The notes: generated by a model from the letters alone, not told the origin. A DNA stretch of 64,000 bases from Paragordius varius (GCA_964247055.1 OZ176055.1:434001-498000), one strand, 5' to 3'. Positions 36,964 to 51,728 are shown, counted from the stretch's first letter. Made by a program: numbers and translations.

Positions 36964-38805
36964 TTAAATGCGAGAAAACAGTTTTTTAATTTGTCCCTTG
37001 GTAGCTTTGCAAAATGTTTTAAGCCATCGGCAATAGACTCTCCGGATGTTTGAATCAAAAATTAGGTTAATGTATACACCCAACAATGGGTTAAATTGTT
37101 TGAGGACGTGGACAAGCAATTGAATATTATAGAGATGCCATTTATAGTTATAACTCCAGGCATAACCCGTCACTAAAACAAACACAATGTAAGGCAGATT
37201 AAAGACAAACAACTGAGAACTTTGAACTCCAATTAGAATGTTGGTTTTGATAGCGGCTTTACGAGAAACTTGATTGAAGCGTTTACATATCAATTTTTTA
37301 AATTTGTAAGCCGAAATGACTGATATGGGAAAATGTGGGGCTTGTTTGATGGGTTTACCCACCAGATTTTTAGCATGCTTCTCATCTGATATTGTAATAT
37401 GTTTAGAACTAGGCCGATTTGGTATATTAACTACGGTTTTCTTTGCATCAAAACTATTATCTTTTGCCCGATTAGTTTGGGGTGCATTAGAATTATTTGC
37501 ATTATTTACTGCCTTCCGTGAAAGCTTAGCCTTAAAACTCAAGTACCTGGGTCCAATCTTTATGCGATTCATGTAGATTTTTTTAAAGATGACAGCATTA
37601 CAAGTTAAAGCAATGACTAACGGAATTAAATACATTAAACTAACGTACGCTTTGTCAAAACTACGCGTCCACGATTCATTAATTTGATCCAAGTAATAAA
37701 AATTATAGTTGAATTCCCCATGAATTATGGACATGTGTTGCTGCATTTCTGCATAACTCACATTTCCTTGTACTGCTAATCCAGGCATGTTTAGCTTCAA
37801 ATGTGTAAGCGGAGATTCAATAATAAATTTTTTATAATTTCGATCCTCTTTGTCCAATGTAAAACAGGGAAACGTTGTATGTATATGATTCTCTTTAATG
37901 TAATCAGAACTATCAAAAGTAACGGAATGAATTGGGGCATCAGAATGATAGCCTCCTTTAAAAGCGATTGGGTGTGGAATCCTGTTACCAGTTTTAACTG
38001 TAAGCATTAAAGCGTAAGGTACAGAGAATAGAGCTGAAACAATACTAAACACCAGGCAAATCAGGATAATTTTACGCTTGGTAAAATTTCGACCATATGA
38101 GAGCGGTTTATACAAGGCATAAATACGATCAAACCCAATGAAAGCTGTCATCCAATTTGCGCTTGTGGCAAAAAACTCTTCAAGAAACCAATGGTATCGC
38201 GTAACAAATTTGTAATACATCCCGTCCGATCGCGAGATAACAGACAATCCACTGTTGATTTTGTTCAGGTCTCGTTCGTTTGTATAAGGTTTCATATGTC
38301 CATTGAAATCATTGACATAGACCCAATTCGAATTCATTTGCTTGATAGGTGTTAAGGGGTTAAAATGACTATCCTTAATAACGTGATGTGTCGTGTGATC
38401 AAAATCACATGACCTCGCAATAAAAATGTAAGCGATGGGCCAAATCAAAAAATTAAGTGTAGCCGAGATGTCACACACCAACAAATAGTATATGTAAACG
38501 TAGAAATGAGGTTTTCGTTTCACTCTCAGGGTACAAGCGTAGAACAGTACGTTACCTAGTATACCGGCAACAGTTAGTGAACTTAGTAAATACTTCTCAA
38601 CAATTAGTTCGGCTACAGAGAAATGTCGCGCTGCCAAAGTCCCACCCACATTCGACATAAGGAACAAAAGTGTGAGGCAAAACTTTAACAAAGTTGAAAT
38701 GCCAAATGAATTACCATTTGGTACATAGTTTGATTGGTGAATGAATAATGATATGGATGATAGTGGTGCTTGTTTGAAGTGTACCATCATATTCAATATT
38801 GGCAT
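36964..38805 (-). CDS. Seven-helix G-protein-coupled receptor, rhodopsin-like, intronless
   Basis: 613 residues in one exon. An in-frame TAA lies three codons before the first ATG, so Met1 (or Met6/7) starts it. The N-terminus has a hydrophobic segment (about 38-57) that may be a signal peptide. Helices: TM1 74-93 (with GN), TM2 101-129 (VCD in the usual Asp position), TM3 206-228 ending FDR in place of DRY, TM4 244-268, TM5 386-411, TM6 519-547, TM7 560-583 with FNPLLGVY as the NPxxY-like motif. Cys133 and Cys314 could form the usual loop disulfide. Loop 1 outside is about 75 residues and loop 2 about 117, both unusually long; the third inner loop is about 107 residues, Asn/Lys-rich. It resembles peptide receptors of the FMRFamide type only distantly, and the ligand cannot be named. 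N-glycosylation sites NVS 348 and NES 376 face outside in this topology. Confidence 0.8.
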   Translation of the reverse strand: MPILNMMVHFKQAPLSSISLFIHQSNYVPNGNSFGISTLLKFCLTLLFLMSNVGGTLAARHFSVAELIVEKYLLSSLTVAGILGNVLFYACTLRVKRKPHFYVYIYYLLVCDISATLNFLIWPIAYIFIARSCDFDHTTHHVIKDSHFNPLTPIKQMNSNWVYVNDFNGHMKPYTNERDLNKINSGLSVISRSDGMYYKFVTRYHWFLEEFFATSANWMTAFIGFDRIYALYKPLSYGRNFTKRKIILICLVFSIVSALFSVPYALMLTVKTGNRIPHPIAFKGGYHSDAPIHSVTFDSSDYIKENHIHTTFPCFTLDKEDRNYKKFIIESPLTHLKLNMPGLAVQGNVSYAEMQQHMSIIHGEFNYNFYYLDQINESWTRSFDKAYVSLMYLIPLVIALTCNAVIFKKIYMNRIKIGPRYLSFKAKLSRKAVNNANNSNAPQTNRAKDNSFDAKKTVVNIPNRPSSKHITISDEKHAKNLVGKPIKQAPHFPISVISAYKFKKLICKRFNQVSRKAAIKTNILIGVQSSQLFVFNLPYIVFVLVTGYAWSYNYKWHLYNIQLLVHVLKQFNPLLGVYINLIFDSNIRRVYCRWLKTFCKATKGQIKKLFSRI

Positions 38806-38820
38806 TATTAATTAATTAAT

Positions 38821-41029
38821 TAATCATTAATAGTAGAGTTTTGATAGTAGTACTTAGTTATGGGAGAGGCTTGTGCAAAACCACTTTAAGCTTTTATTAG
38901 CTATTAAAACGTGTGATTCCAAATAAACACAATTAAAAAAATGTATTATATGAACTTTTATAAAATGCGTATTTTTCAGCTAATTATAATTATTATATGA
39001 AAGTTTTGGTATAAAAATAAAGTGAGGCAGGTACCTTTCCTCGCATATTCTGGGTGTAAACACAATATATATAACTGGCTGGCCATTATTTTTTTCTCCA
39101 TTATTTATAATATGTGTTAATCCATCTTCCAATATTTTGATTCTATTTCCCAATTTTTGCGTCAATTAATAAAATTAATAATTTATGAAATAACTAATTC
39201 TTCCTTTAACCTAACAAAGATGAGATATCAATTGTTTAATTAAACTTCTCAAAATATTTTGCTTATAACAGAAATAAATAATAAAACGTAAAAAATGTTG
39301 GAAAATGTTTCAACATCCATTATAATATTATATCAAAGCGGAGAAAAAAGAATTAAACATTTAAATTATTTATAAGAATTAAGTCATTTTAATTAATTCG
39401 AACAAAACCTAATTATTACAGCATTATTTTGATACCGAACCAAATATAGGGACTGATTGTACGTTTCAATACATTTAAAATTCAAAAAAATTTAGCAGTT
39501 CAAACGCCATATAAAAGAAATAAACCGAAAACCAAAATGCGTCTAATAGCTGATTATTATATAATTTTTACATTAAACGCGCGACTCCGAGGGCCGCATT
39601 TATGCACGTGTGAAAAATTTAGAAATCCATAAATTATAAAAATACTCATTTGAATAGTTCTAAACAACTTTTTCAAATAAGTCTATCTAATTGGCAAGAA
39701 CTAGAAAAAATTGGTATAATATGTTTGCATTTTATAGTTTTATGTTTGAAATCTAATATTTATTTATGAATGTTACCCATATATGTTTAGAATGCGGTCC
39801 GCCGGGTTTTTTAAGTCAAAAATACGACCCACGAAGCCATTTGTATTAAACACCTCTGCTTTGAATGATAACCCTTTCTTTATTTACACGGTGTGCGCAC
39901 AACAAATAAAAGTGTATAAATTAATATATTAATAGATAAAAGCTTCGATATAATGGATATGCTATATGTAACGGAGAAAATACTATAAAAAAGTTAATAT
40001 CATTATTTCTAATTGGCCAAAATCGAGAAATGGCATTTTTCTTGCACATAACTTTGAATAAAAGCAATACAATGACGTTTTTAATGACGTTTTTAATGAA
40101 TTTTTTTTGCTTATTATTTAGATAACCTAAAACGCAAAACTGTTTAAGGTTTCATATTTTAAAGAAAGTCCCTAAAAGATTATAAATCTATATAAAATAT
40201 GAGGCCTGGTCCAAAAATAAAATAATTTTATTTGATAGTAAAATTTCTTGATTAGTACTTGTCAATCTTGCTTTAATCCCTGCAATATCTTAAGACTGGA
40301 ATTAACAATTTAATGTTAATTGGGCTCAAAACCCATAGTTTTGCGTTCGCCAGTGAGATTATGAAACTACAATATATTGCTAATAATAATAAGATATTTT
40401 ATTTATGCGCATTTGTTTGTTTACAACAAATTAATATAATATATAAATAGATAGATGTTTAAGGGCGAATTCACACAAGAAGCCAACAAACATACATATA
40501 TATATGCGAAAAGAGATATAGCCACGTTGCCTTCAAACGGAATGATAACATATTTGGTTATATCGAAGTGAAGTATTATTGGATTATTATTTGTAGTTAA
40601 CAAATTGTATGAAATCAAGGCATTTCACGATTTTTGGGGTATGTGTACGCTTATAAAAACTTTTTACATGTTTCGATATTATCATAACAGTAGGGGTGAG
40701 GTAAATTGTTGTTCATCGGGCGTTTGATTTATACGCTAAAATAAGTTGATATATAAAGAAGGATTAGGTTAATTATATGATAAAATAATTTTAAGTGTTA
40801 CTTTTCAAACGTTTACGTAACTAAAGTTATTAGCACATTTATGCAAGATTTGAAAGTCATTTAAATTATTAAAATATGTAATCCATGATAAAAAGCTACA
40901 CCAAAAACTTAATTTAACCACCATAGTTTAAAAAACACTTTTAAATACTTTAATGCATTCAAAACAACTTAAATAGTTTAGACTTTTTATTGAAAAAATT
41001 CTTCGTTTAAAACACTAAAAAAAGTGCTA
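38821..41029. other. Intergenic, one short hAT-like repeat
   Basis: A hAT-type MITE occupies roughly 39575-39858, with ACTCCGAGGGCCGCATTTAT near the left and TTGTATTAAACACCTCTG at the right. The remainder is plain AT-rich DNA with no gene seen. Confidence 0.4.
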
Positions 41030-42120
41030 TCAGGGTAATACCTGAGAAACTTCAAAGAGCCAAATATGTCCAAAATCATCACCAACTGCCAGATGAGTTC
41101 CGGTCGAAGACCATTTAACACTATTGAGCGCATGTTTAGATATTGATTCGGAAAATAAGGGTTCCTACAACCATATAAATATTTTAACTTATATACGCGT
41201 TTAATTTATTTAAAATGCTATAACTATATATTATACGATTTTTTTTTAAAATTATACTCAAAAACATACATTGTGTATATAATAAAAAAATAATAGCCTT
41301 TAACGAGAAAATAATATTTTTCTTAAAATATAATCATGGGATGTGAACCAATAAAATATATAATTTAATACAAACAAAAATTAATTGCTATGATATAAAT
41401 TTATTTCTAAATTTAAGGTATGCTAAAAAACATTGCAAGTTTTCATATATCCATCCTAAAAAGCATATTATTGGCTTAGAGTTGGTTAGTGTTTGTTTGA
41501 AAATTACATTATTTTCTTTACATCATTCATTTTTAGCCAATATTATTTCTCTTGATTGTAATACCTATCCACAATTTCTGAAAAACAGTGGCAATACATA
41601 TTTATAGTTTTAACTTAAAGCAGGAATGTTCAACACAAATGGTTTTGCGGGCCGCATTCAAATCAATATGACCACACACATATATATAGATATATATTTT
41701 ATAAAATTTTATGTATAAAACCGTAAATTACTTATGTATTTCACATTTTAGCTAGTTCATCCTGGCCAAATAAGAAGACTAGCTCAGTAAATTTGTTTAA
41801 CAAATATCATTAATTTTACTTAGAATATGCACTTTTTAATCATAAAATATATTATATTTGGCATTTCGTTAAAAATGTTGTGTGTTTTCCTACTTCCAGT
41901 GAATGCATTAAACTGTAAAGTTGAAGTGTTCCCGACCCTGTACCCAAAGCGAATAAGGCCGGATTCGTGGGGGACCATTGGACACAATAAACATATTCTT
42001 CGAATGAATCTATACTCCATATTGCGTTTCTCATCACGTTACTGCTTTCTTTATTCGTGTGAACTGGATAAGATTCTGTAGATAAATTATGATGAAATTT
42101 GCATACAAATTTCGTTTTTT

Positions 42121-42162
<42 letters not shown>

Positions 42163-45100
42163 TATAATGAACAAAAATGTTTAAAACGTATGATGTAATA
42201 AAAAAACATTTCTTTTATGCCATTTGCCAGTTAAAGCACCATTTTTTCAACGAAATACAACATTTCATAATTGTATTTACTTGGAAAACCTTGCGTTTGC
42301 TGAAAAAAATATTGCGTTTGCTTAAATTTGTTACTTTAGATAAAAAAATTTCGCTAACAAATTTTATATCTTAACATAAAAAATACTATTTAGAGTGGTT
42401 TCAAGGTGAGCGTTTGTAGTCGTAAATTTTGAATTGATTATATCACCACCATTGTAATTACTAATGGATGCGTTTTCATCAACGACGTTATTTGTTTGAG
42501 AAGTTAAATTAGTCGTAAGATTAGTTTGTTGTTCTTCAATCAATGTTGAAAAAACTGGGAATCGCATTAAATAAGGGGCTACGTCTTGCTTATTCTAAAG
42601 ATAGGTAGGTAGGTAGACAAGCAAAATTATTGTTTTAAGCCAAATACTCCATGAGGCCCCTTCAAGAGTGACCTTAAACACTTAAAATTGGTTCTTGAAC
42701 TGTTCAAGTTCAGATTTAACCATAAATTATGTATGTATGTATGTATTTTAATAATTCATTATATATTTATTTATTTAAAATTATTATTTTCATTTATAAA
42801 CCAATTTCTTGTTGTTTCAAACTAATTTTATCCAATTCAACAATTTTATTTGATTATGAATGTTTTCAACGAAAAAATGTAATTAATATCTAAAAAACTT
42901 GTATTTTCATCTATTATAAGTTAAAACCTTATTGAAATCAATAAATTTTTTAAAAACTCAAGAATACGGTTTCTGAATGATCAAAATTTGGTTAAATCAA
43001 GAGAATAGGTTAAAAATAATAACATTAATGATACACAAAAAGGTAAAAACAATAAAAAAATCAACATGTTGTGTTCAAGAAAAAACTTGAAGTGTTCAAG
43101 AACAGTCTTGAAGTGCAAACGGTATATATATATATATATAAACATAGTAAAAAATTAAATTTCACATATAAAACGGAAAAATATTTTAAATGGGGTTATT
43201 TTTTAGATATTATATATGCAATTATAATTCAGCTAAAATTATATAAATTTATTATAATATTTCGATTACTACAAGTAATCTTTGTCAAACGTAAAAAAAA
43301 ATATAAACTAAAATTTAATATAAACCAAAAATTTATTATTATACTTTAAGAGACCAAAGTTTAACACTCCAATCCGTGGAACATGTAATGAAAAAGTGAT
43401 TATATTCAGTCAGGGGTGAAGGATTAAAACAGATATCAAGGACGGGTCCGGAATGGCCTTCAAACACTTCATTTATTCCACTTTTTCTAAGGTACATTAT
43501 AAAGATGGGAGTTATATTTATTAATTTCGAATATATACGGATATAATTTTATATAAATAATTAATAGATTTCCATATTAAACAACACTTTGCCTCAAATA
43601 TATTCGAAAAAAAACGGGTAAAAAAAGCAAAATATAAAGGTAAAATTTAGTCAAAAACCAAATTTTTAGACATTGTTTATATGTTTATTTTAAATATTTT
43701 CCCTTTGAGAATAACATACAAAGCTCTCGTCCCATTCTTAATACCATCATTACATTGAAAAAATACATATTATATCTTAAATTAAAAAACCCAATATGCA
43801 AAAACAGGAGTGTACCATGCAAATGGCTTCGCAGGGCGAATTAATTTAAAAAAACCGGGCACGCCGCTTTCGAATTATATATAGATATATATATAGAGGA
43901 ATTTTTATTTAAACATAAAAAAAGTATGTTAAATGCAAACACATACAATTTAACAATTTTGTCTAATTTACCGAAATTATAAAAAATATAAATTTTAAAA
44001 AAATTTGTTTAAAAATATAAATTTTACAGGATTTTGTCACTAATTTTTCGCTTTCCGCATGTCAGACACCCCTGAGACTAAAAAAACTAGCATTTATTAA
44101 TTTGAAGATAAGTTATGAAAAAAATATAAAAAATTCGATTTTTAAAACAACTATCTAACAAATAAAAAGCAAATATTAGGAAGTAACTTACGTTCCCAAT
44201 CTGCGTGCACTAAAACACGGACCCTGTTCAGTTCCTACAACTAAATAATTATCATCAATCAGGGATGAGGAAGCATTTAAGTCTTTGGACGACTTTTGTA
44301 AGGAATAATTGCTATTTTTGTTCGTTGAGTTTAAGACAAATGGATTATTTAAATCTAATATATAGATAGAATATATCTTACAGTATGCCTATAAATGGTT
44401 GCTTATTTAACACTATATAATTGGGCAATATTCCTATCAACACACACAGTAGAGTGTATATGGAAAAACAACAATAATGAAATGTTGTTGAATATACAAT
44501 TTTTTCTTACTTTCTTTCTTTTTTTCTTTTTTTCCATACACTACTGTGTTAAGGATTGCAAATTTTCCTACTAGATAGATATATATATATATATATATAT
44601 ATAGTTGCATACTGTAATGTATTTCTATTTATATATTAACATTATTCTCATAAGTAAGTTGTTTTGAATTTCAATAGTGCCTGCAAATTAAATGGCTTGT
44701 GGTACTTATCAATAACTTTTCCAAATTTGATACAAAATTATTTGAATACAAACAACAATTTGTGGGTTTTTTTGGGAAATTACGATTATAATAGGCTAAA
44801 AACAAAAGGGAAAAAATATTTTTTTTAATTGCCTTAAATACATTAAAAGGAAAGGCTTTAATTTAATTTTTTTTAAAAAGAGAATTTTATAAAATAGGAA
44901 TAACTAAAATTAAGTTTTTATAATATTTTTATATATTTATAAATCTTGATAATATTGAAATTACAAAAAAAGTTTTTAACAATTTTATTTTTGGATTAAA
45001 ACAAAGAAACTAAATTATTAAACAAAAAAAACCATTAATATTATTTATTGTGGATGATGATGATTGGTTAATGTTTGGGGAAGGGAAACTTAAGCACGTG

Positions 45101-48100
45101 ACCGATGAGATTCCTAGGCTTGCACCCGTGAGCACGTGATGTGGATCGGTGTCACGTGCTCTGGCCATCGAAGCGCTGGCATTTGATTGGTTTAGCAAAC
45201 TGGTTGATTGAGCAGAAACCGGTAAGACTAAGGATGGGGAAGGTCCTATATGTATATAGATATACGATTTAGAGTTCAAATCCACCCCTGAACAATTCAA
45301 ATTCCCTCGAACAATTGAAACTCACCTTTAAACAATTCAAATTCACCCTAAAAATAAATTATGTATTTTCGAACTAATATAACTCATTATTAATATGAAA
45401 TATTTTAGGTTATAGTTTATTCTTTTTTCAGTATTATTTTAATTTAAAACAAAATTTTTATTTTTTAAAAATATATAAAAATATTGGTAATTTTTGAAAC
45501 TAAAAACATATATTTTATTTAAGGGTGAATTTGAATTGTTCAAGGGTGAATTTGAATTGTCAAGGGTGAATTTGAATTGTTTAAGGGTGAAATTGAATTG
45601 TAAATGGTATATTATATTGAGAGAATGTATTAATAATGTACTTATTCATTTAAACAAGCTATTTGGAATTACAGTAAAAATTGAAATTATACGGCAAAAT
45701 GTATTTGAAAAAATAAAGACAAATGTTTTTTCCTAAAAGACAATCCCATATTTTTTAAATCTATATTTTTTTGACATTATTGATTGTTATAAACTCTCAA
45801 AGTATAAAATGGAATGTAAATTGGTTACACAATCAATCATGTATTTAACGATTGTATTTAAATGATTATTTAGGATATATTGAGGTTTGTATGATTGTCT
45901 TTTGGAAAAAAATTTGTTTTTATATTTTAAAGTTTTATCCGTATAATTTTAATTTTTACTGTAATTATATAAGATACGTAAATTTTAATTTTCAAACTTT
46001 TGTAAAGTGAAAAATTTTTTTGTAATTAAAAAACGAAAGGGAAATGTTATTATTAAACATAGGTTTTTTAAAACAAAATTTTTATCTATATTCTGAGTTT
46101 TTTTCAAAAACAAAATATGGATTTTTAAAGTCTAAATTTAAAAAATATAATGATGAATTTAAGCTCTTTTTTATGTTAAATTAACACTTTAAATTAATTT
46201 TAGGTTTAAAAATATTCTCGTTAGTATAATGGTAAAATGATGAAACTGTCTCAAAAATATTATGATATCTCTTAAAATAAAAATTTTAAATAAGGTTAAT
46301 ATAATACAAAACCATAAGTTTAAAAATTAAATAAAAATTTATTTATGATATTTAATTCGACTATTTAATTTACAGTATGCATTTTAATGGTTGCTTATTT
46401 CACCACACTATAGTAGGGGGCAATTGCAACACTACAGTAGTGTATGGAAAAAAACAACAAAAAGTTTAAATAACCAATTATTTCCTTTCTTTTTCCATAC
46501 ACTACTGTGTTGTGTTGCAAATTGATGTACTATAGTGTTAACGCTTTAAATAAACCAAATTTTTCAAAGTAAAACAAAAAAAAATGAAAAATAAAAATAT
46601 AATTTCAAAGCAATTAGAATATTTTTATTCATTAATTTTATACTCAAACTAAATTTTTAATATAATAAAAAAATTTAAACTTATAACTTTTTTTAAAAAA
46701 AATCGAAAAAATATAATGTATTAACCCACCAAGGAAATCAAATAGAGTTAGACTATGTTTAATAATTAATTCTTCACTCAAACTCAGTTCTAAATGACTA
46801 AAAAAGCCTATTTTTTTTAAAAAATGGACTTCCAAATTTTTTTCAAAAAATCAAATTGTAATACATTTACACCCAAGTATATTAATTAGAGTTAGACTAA
46901 TTTTATCAATTCTAAACTTAAAACTCAATTATTAACAATTAATATTTTATTCTATATAACTAAAAAAGTAAACTTACAATTTTTTAAAAAAAATCGAAAT
47001 TGTTAAAACAAAAAAATGTAATATAATAACCCACCAAGTAAATCAAGTACGGTCAAAGGAGTAGCAAAAGAGCCATCTAGAGACCATTCAAGCAATTTTC
47101 CATCAGTTGAGAGGGAAAGGAGACTGTTTGAGCTTTGACTGCTTCCAATCATTTGTAATCCACATATAGGGTGCTAATCATAAAATTATTTACAGTAAAA
47201 ATTTCTAAAATTATAAAGACAAAACGTAATTAAAGGAATACATCCTTACTAACTATATATTTCGATAAATTAAAAATTTTAAGCTATAAAAACGCGAAAA
47301 CCAAAAGAATACATTCTTACTAACTATATATATATCTTAATATTTTTAAAATAAATTTTAAATTAAAATTTTTAATTATACGGACGAAAATCAAAAGAAT
47401 ACATTCTTATTAACAATATCTCTTGATATTTTCTAAATAAATTTTAGTAAAAATTATATATTATAAGGACAAATGTATAATAAAGTAATTTACCATACTA
47501 ATTATATATCTTGATATTTTCTAAATATAAATTTACAGTAAAAATTTCTAAAATCATAAGGAAAAAATGTAAAATTTAAGGGATACATCCATACTAACTA
47601 TACATCTCGATGTTTTCTAAATAAAATCCTATTTAAAATTTATAAATTATGCGAACAAAACGTAAAAATTAAAGGAATATATCCATACTTACTATATATC
47701 TCGTTATTTCAAAATTACAGTTAAAATTGTAAATTATAAAAACAAAAAACGTAAAAATTGAAGAAAAACATCCATACTAACTATATATCTCGATATTTTC
47801 TAGAAAATTATTATTTACAGTAAAAATTTCTAAAATCATAAAGAAAAATGTAAAAATTAAAGTAATTTACAACCATACTAACTATATATCTTGATATTTT
47901 TAAGATAAATTTTGAATTAAAAATTTTTAATTATACGGACAAAACGTAAAAATTAAAGGAATACATCCTAACTATATATCTCGACAAAATAAATTTTACA
48001 GTAATTCTATATTATACGGAAAAAACGTAAAAATTAAAGGAATATATCCATACTAACTATATATCTTGATATTTTTTTAAAAAATTCCCATTAAAAATTT

Positions 48101-51100
48101 ATAAATTATACGAAAAAGTAAAAACCAAAGGAAGAAACAACCATACTATTTATTTATTGATATTTTCTAGATAAAATTTACAGTAATAGAAATTTATAAA
48201 TTATATATAATCCTTACTAACTATATCTTGATATTTACCAGATAAAATTCATAGTATTATAAATTTATTATACGGACAAAACGTAAAAATTAAAGAAATA
48301 AACAACCATACTAACTATATATCTCGATATTTTTTAGATAAATTTTAAATTAAAAATTTTAAATTATAAAATCGTAAAAATTAAAGAAAAACATCCATAC
48401 TTACTATATATCTTGTTTAAAGATAAAATTTATAGTATTATAAAATTCTAAATTATAAGGAAAAAATGTAAAAATCAAAGGGATATATTTATGCTTACTA
48501 TATTTCTTTTTATTTTCTTAATAAATTCCCATAAAAAATTTTAAATTATACGAAGAAAACGTAAAAATTAAAGGAATAAACAACCATACTAACTATATAT
48601 CTTGATGTTTTCTAGAAAAATTCTGAATTATAAGGAAAAAATGTTAATTTCGAAAATTTTACGGACAAAACGTAAAAATTAAAGGGAGACAATCATACTA
48701 ACTATATATCTTGATATTTTCTAGATGAAATTTACAGTATTATAAATTGATAAATTATACGGACAATATGTAAAAAACTAAAAGGACAAAATTTTGTAAA
48801 AACTGTTAAATTCTATTAAAAATCAGAAAATGCAATAGATTTAAATGGCATAAAATTTGTTGTCTAGTGTTATAAAGTATGATCTTAACACATTTATTAT
48901 AAAATTTAATCCTTAATCATACAGGTAAAATGGGTAAAATCAAAGATTACACATATAGTTTTTCTTTATAAACCACAAAAATTATTTATATTTTTTTACT
49001 TTTTTGTTTTACCCTCATTTTTTTTTCTTAGATATATAATTAAGTAGACCAATTTAAATTTTATTTCTTATTCACACACACAACACTAATAAGTCTGAAG
49101 GAAAATCATTTAAGGATACCGACAATATTTGGTTTTTTCTGGCTTATATAACCACAAAAAATATTATTTTCTATTTTTACTTTTTATGTTTAACCTTATT
49201 TTTATCTTAGATATATAATTGAAATAATCAATTTTTTTATTCACAACCCTAATAAGTAATACATAAAATCATTCAAGGATACTCACAATATATGGTTTCT
49301 TTTCCTTATATAACCACAAAAAATACTGTTTCTATTGCAACTTTTAGGCCTATATAACCCCTAAAAATACTGTTTCTAATTCTATTTTAGACTTATAAAA
49401 CCACAAACATACTGTTTCTATTTCAACTTTTTAGGCATATATAACCCCAAAAAATCTTTAAAATTCACTCTTTTAATATATCAAAATCTAAATTTCAAAT
49501 TAATCTATAAATTAAAAAGTTGTTATACAGTGTGGGCTTTATGAGTAAGGGGTGTCCTTTGAACCGGGGTACTTTTGTTAGATCGATTATCCCAAACAAC
49601 TAATTGACCGGAATAACAGCCACCTATGATTAGGTTGGGGTGCCATTTCGTCGCAAATATTACGTGGGAAATTATGCTCTATAAGATAATATGTGACAAA
49701 ATAAATTGCAATTTATACATACGGACAAAATATAAAGACAAAAATCTTTTTACAAGGATAAACCTTACTTATACCTTTTTTTAAAGCTTAATATATCTTA
49801 AATATGCATTTTAATAGTTGCTTATTTCATAGTATAGAGAAGGGAGGTAATTTGCAACACAGTACTAGAGTGTATGGAAAAAAATGAAAGGAAATAATTT
49901 TTTATTCGCCATTTTGTTGTTTTTTTCCATACACTACTGTAGCGTTGCATATTGTGTAAAATAAGCCACCATTAAAATGCATATTGTAAATTATTTAATT
50001 AATTGGAAAATACCAATTTATATTTCTATTTCATACTTTTAGGTTTGAAATAATGCGTTATATTTAAAAAAAATAGATATAAAAAGTATATGGTTGTCTC
50101 TTTCGATAAAAAAAATTGTCTTTATATATTAATAGGTCCTTATCATTTCAAATTTTATTTCAAAAAACGGTAATTTTTTAAGATTGAATCTATAAAACAC
50201 ATTTAATTCAAACTCATTCCGGGAAAATTAGGGTAAAATACTCAAAAATTTATTTTTTATAAATAAAATGCACAAAAAAAATTTATATTCACATTTTTAT
50301 ATATCAAAATGAAATATAATTTTTTACCATTAACGGTAGGAATAATAAAGATGTGAGAAAATCTGCAAATATAACTAAATTTCAAAAAAGATATCACAAA
50401 TTTATGCCAGAAAATATAAAACATTTTCTTTGAATATATTTCAAAAAATTTTTGAAAAAACTCACAAAAACTTCTAAAATAAAAAAATTATCTAAAAAAC
50501 TTTTTTTTAATGCCATTGAAAAATGGGGCGATTTATAGTAAATAAGTAAATACTTGATAAGTCAAAATGTATTCCGGTTCAAGATTTCCAAATCGTGTAT
50601 TCCACACGCAAACTAAACCGGCGGAAGTATCAAGATCAGCTGATTTTAAAGGACCAGCACCAGCTGTAGAAATAAAACTATTTTCAGTCGTTAAATTTTG
50701 ATTATTTAATAAATTTTGATTATTTTGATTTTGATTATTTAATGTTGATTTTGCCATTAATGTTCCATTTCGCAGTAATGGTAAAGAAGATGGGAGGCCT
50801 TTATAGTAAGAGGCTACTAAAAGTTCAGGGAACTAAGGAAAAAATAGAAAAAAAATAGAAAAAATTTTTTTTAAAAAAAGTGTTAAAAAATTATGTTTTC
50901 TGTAAATGTAGTATATTAGATTAAAATATCATAATTCTTGATTGAATAAAAATTATTGCATAAAATAATTTTTAGAAAACAACTTCAATTACTGGTTTTA
51001 AAGTGTTTTAATTGAAATTATACGGACAAAACGTGAATATTAAGGCAAATATTTTTTTCTAAAAGACTACCATACTTTTTGAATCTTGATTTTTTTGAAT

Positions 51101-51728
51101 ATAACTCATTGTTTTAAAATTTAAACTACAAAGTTTAAAATAGATATGGTAATTGGTAGCACAATCAATTATATATTTATATATATACATAAAATATAAA
51201 TTAAATAGTTTATTTAGGATAAATTATGGTTTAAAAAAGTATGTGGTTGTCTTTTGGAAAATAAAATTTGTCTTTATATTTTTACATTTTGTTCGTTGTT
51301 TAATTTCAATTTTTACTGTAATCATGTTTTTTTGCTTGTGAATTGAAAAATGGTAAATCATTTAAATTGATTAAAATGATTAGGTATAAATTTAAATTTG
51401 TATAAAAATATTTTATAAAATAACTACTTAGAAAACAATAATATCTCTTTTTTATGGGTTTTTTTGAATTCACTTTTGATTTTATAATGTTAGAACTACA
51501 TAAGGGTTTTATGAAATAAAAAATTGTTTTTAAATTAATAAACATTTTTATGTTTAATTCCTTTTTTTGAAATGAAAAATTAAAATTTTTATTAAAATTT
51601 TAAGATAAAAAATTAGATGGCGATTTACTTGAGTACTCCAATCCATGCTTGTTATACTTCTATTGGCACATAACGTTTCATCCATAATAGTATGTTTTAG
51701 AGTTAAATAATCATCACTATCTTTATAC

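Noticed and set aside
37316-38010. Plus-strand frames of 86 and 69 residues
   Set aside because: They lie antisense within the receptor gene, which has clear helices and motifs on the minus strand.
41827-42081. Plus-strand frame of 84 residues and a minus-strand frame of 66 residues
   Set aside because: Both are shadows of dynein exon 15 (41894-42063), whose true frame reads [18 protein letters not shown] and joins its neighbours in phase.
45010-45300. Minus-strand frame of 96 residues as a separate small gene
   Set aside because: Its middle is dynein exon 11; its ends read into the flanking intron and the FB1 element.
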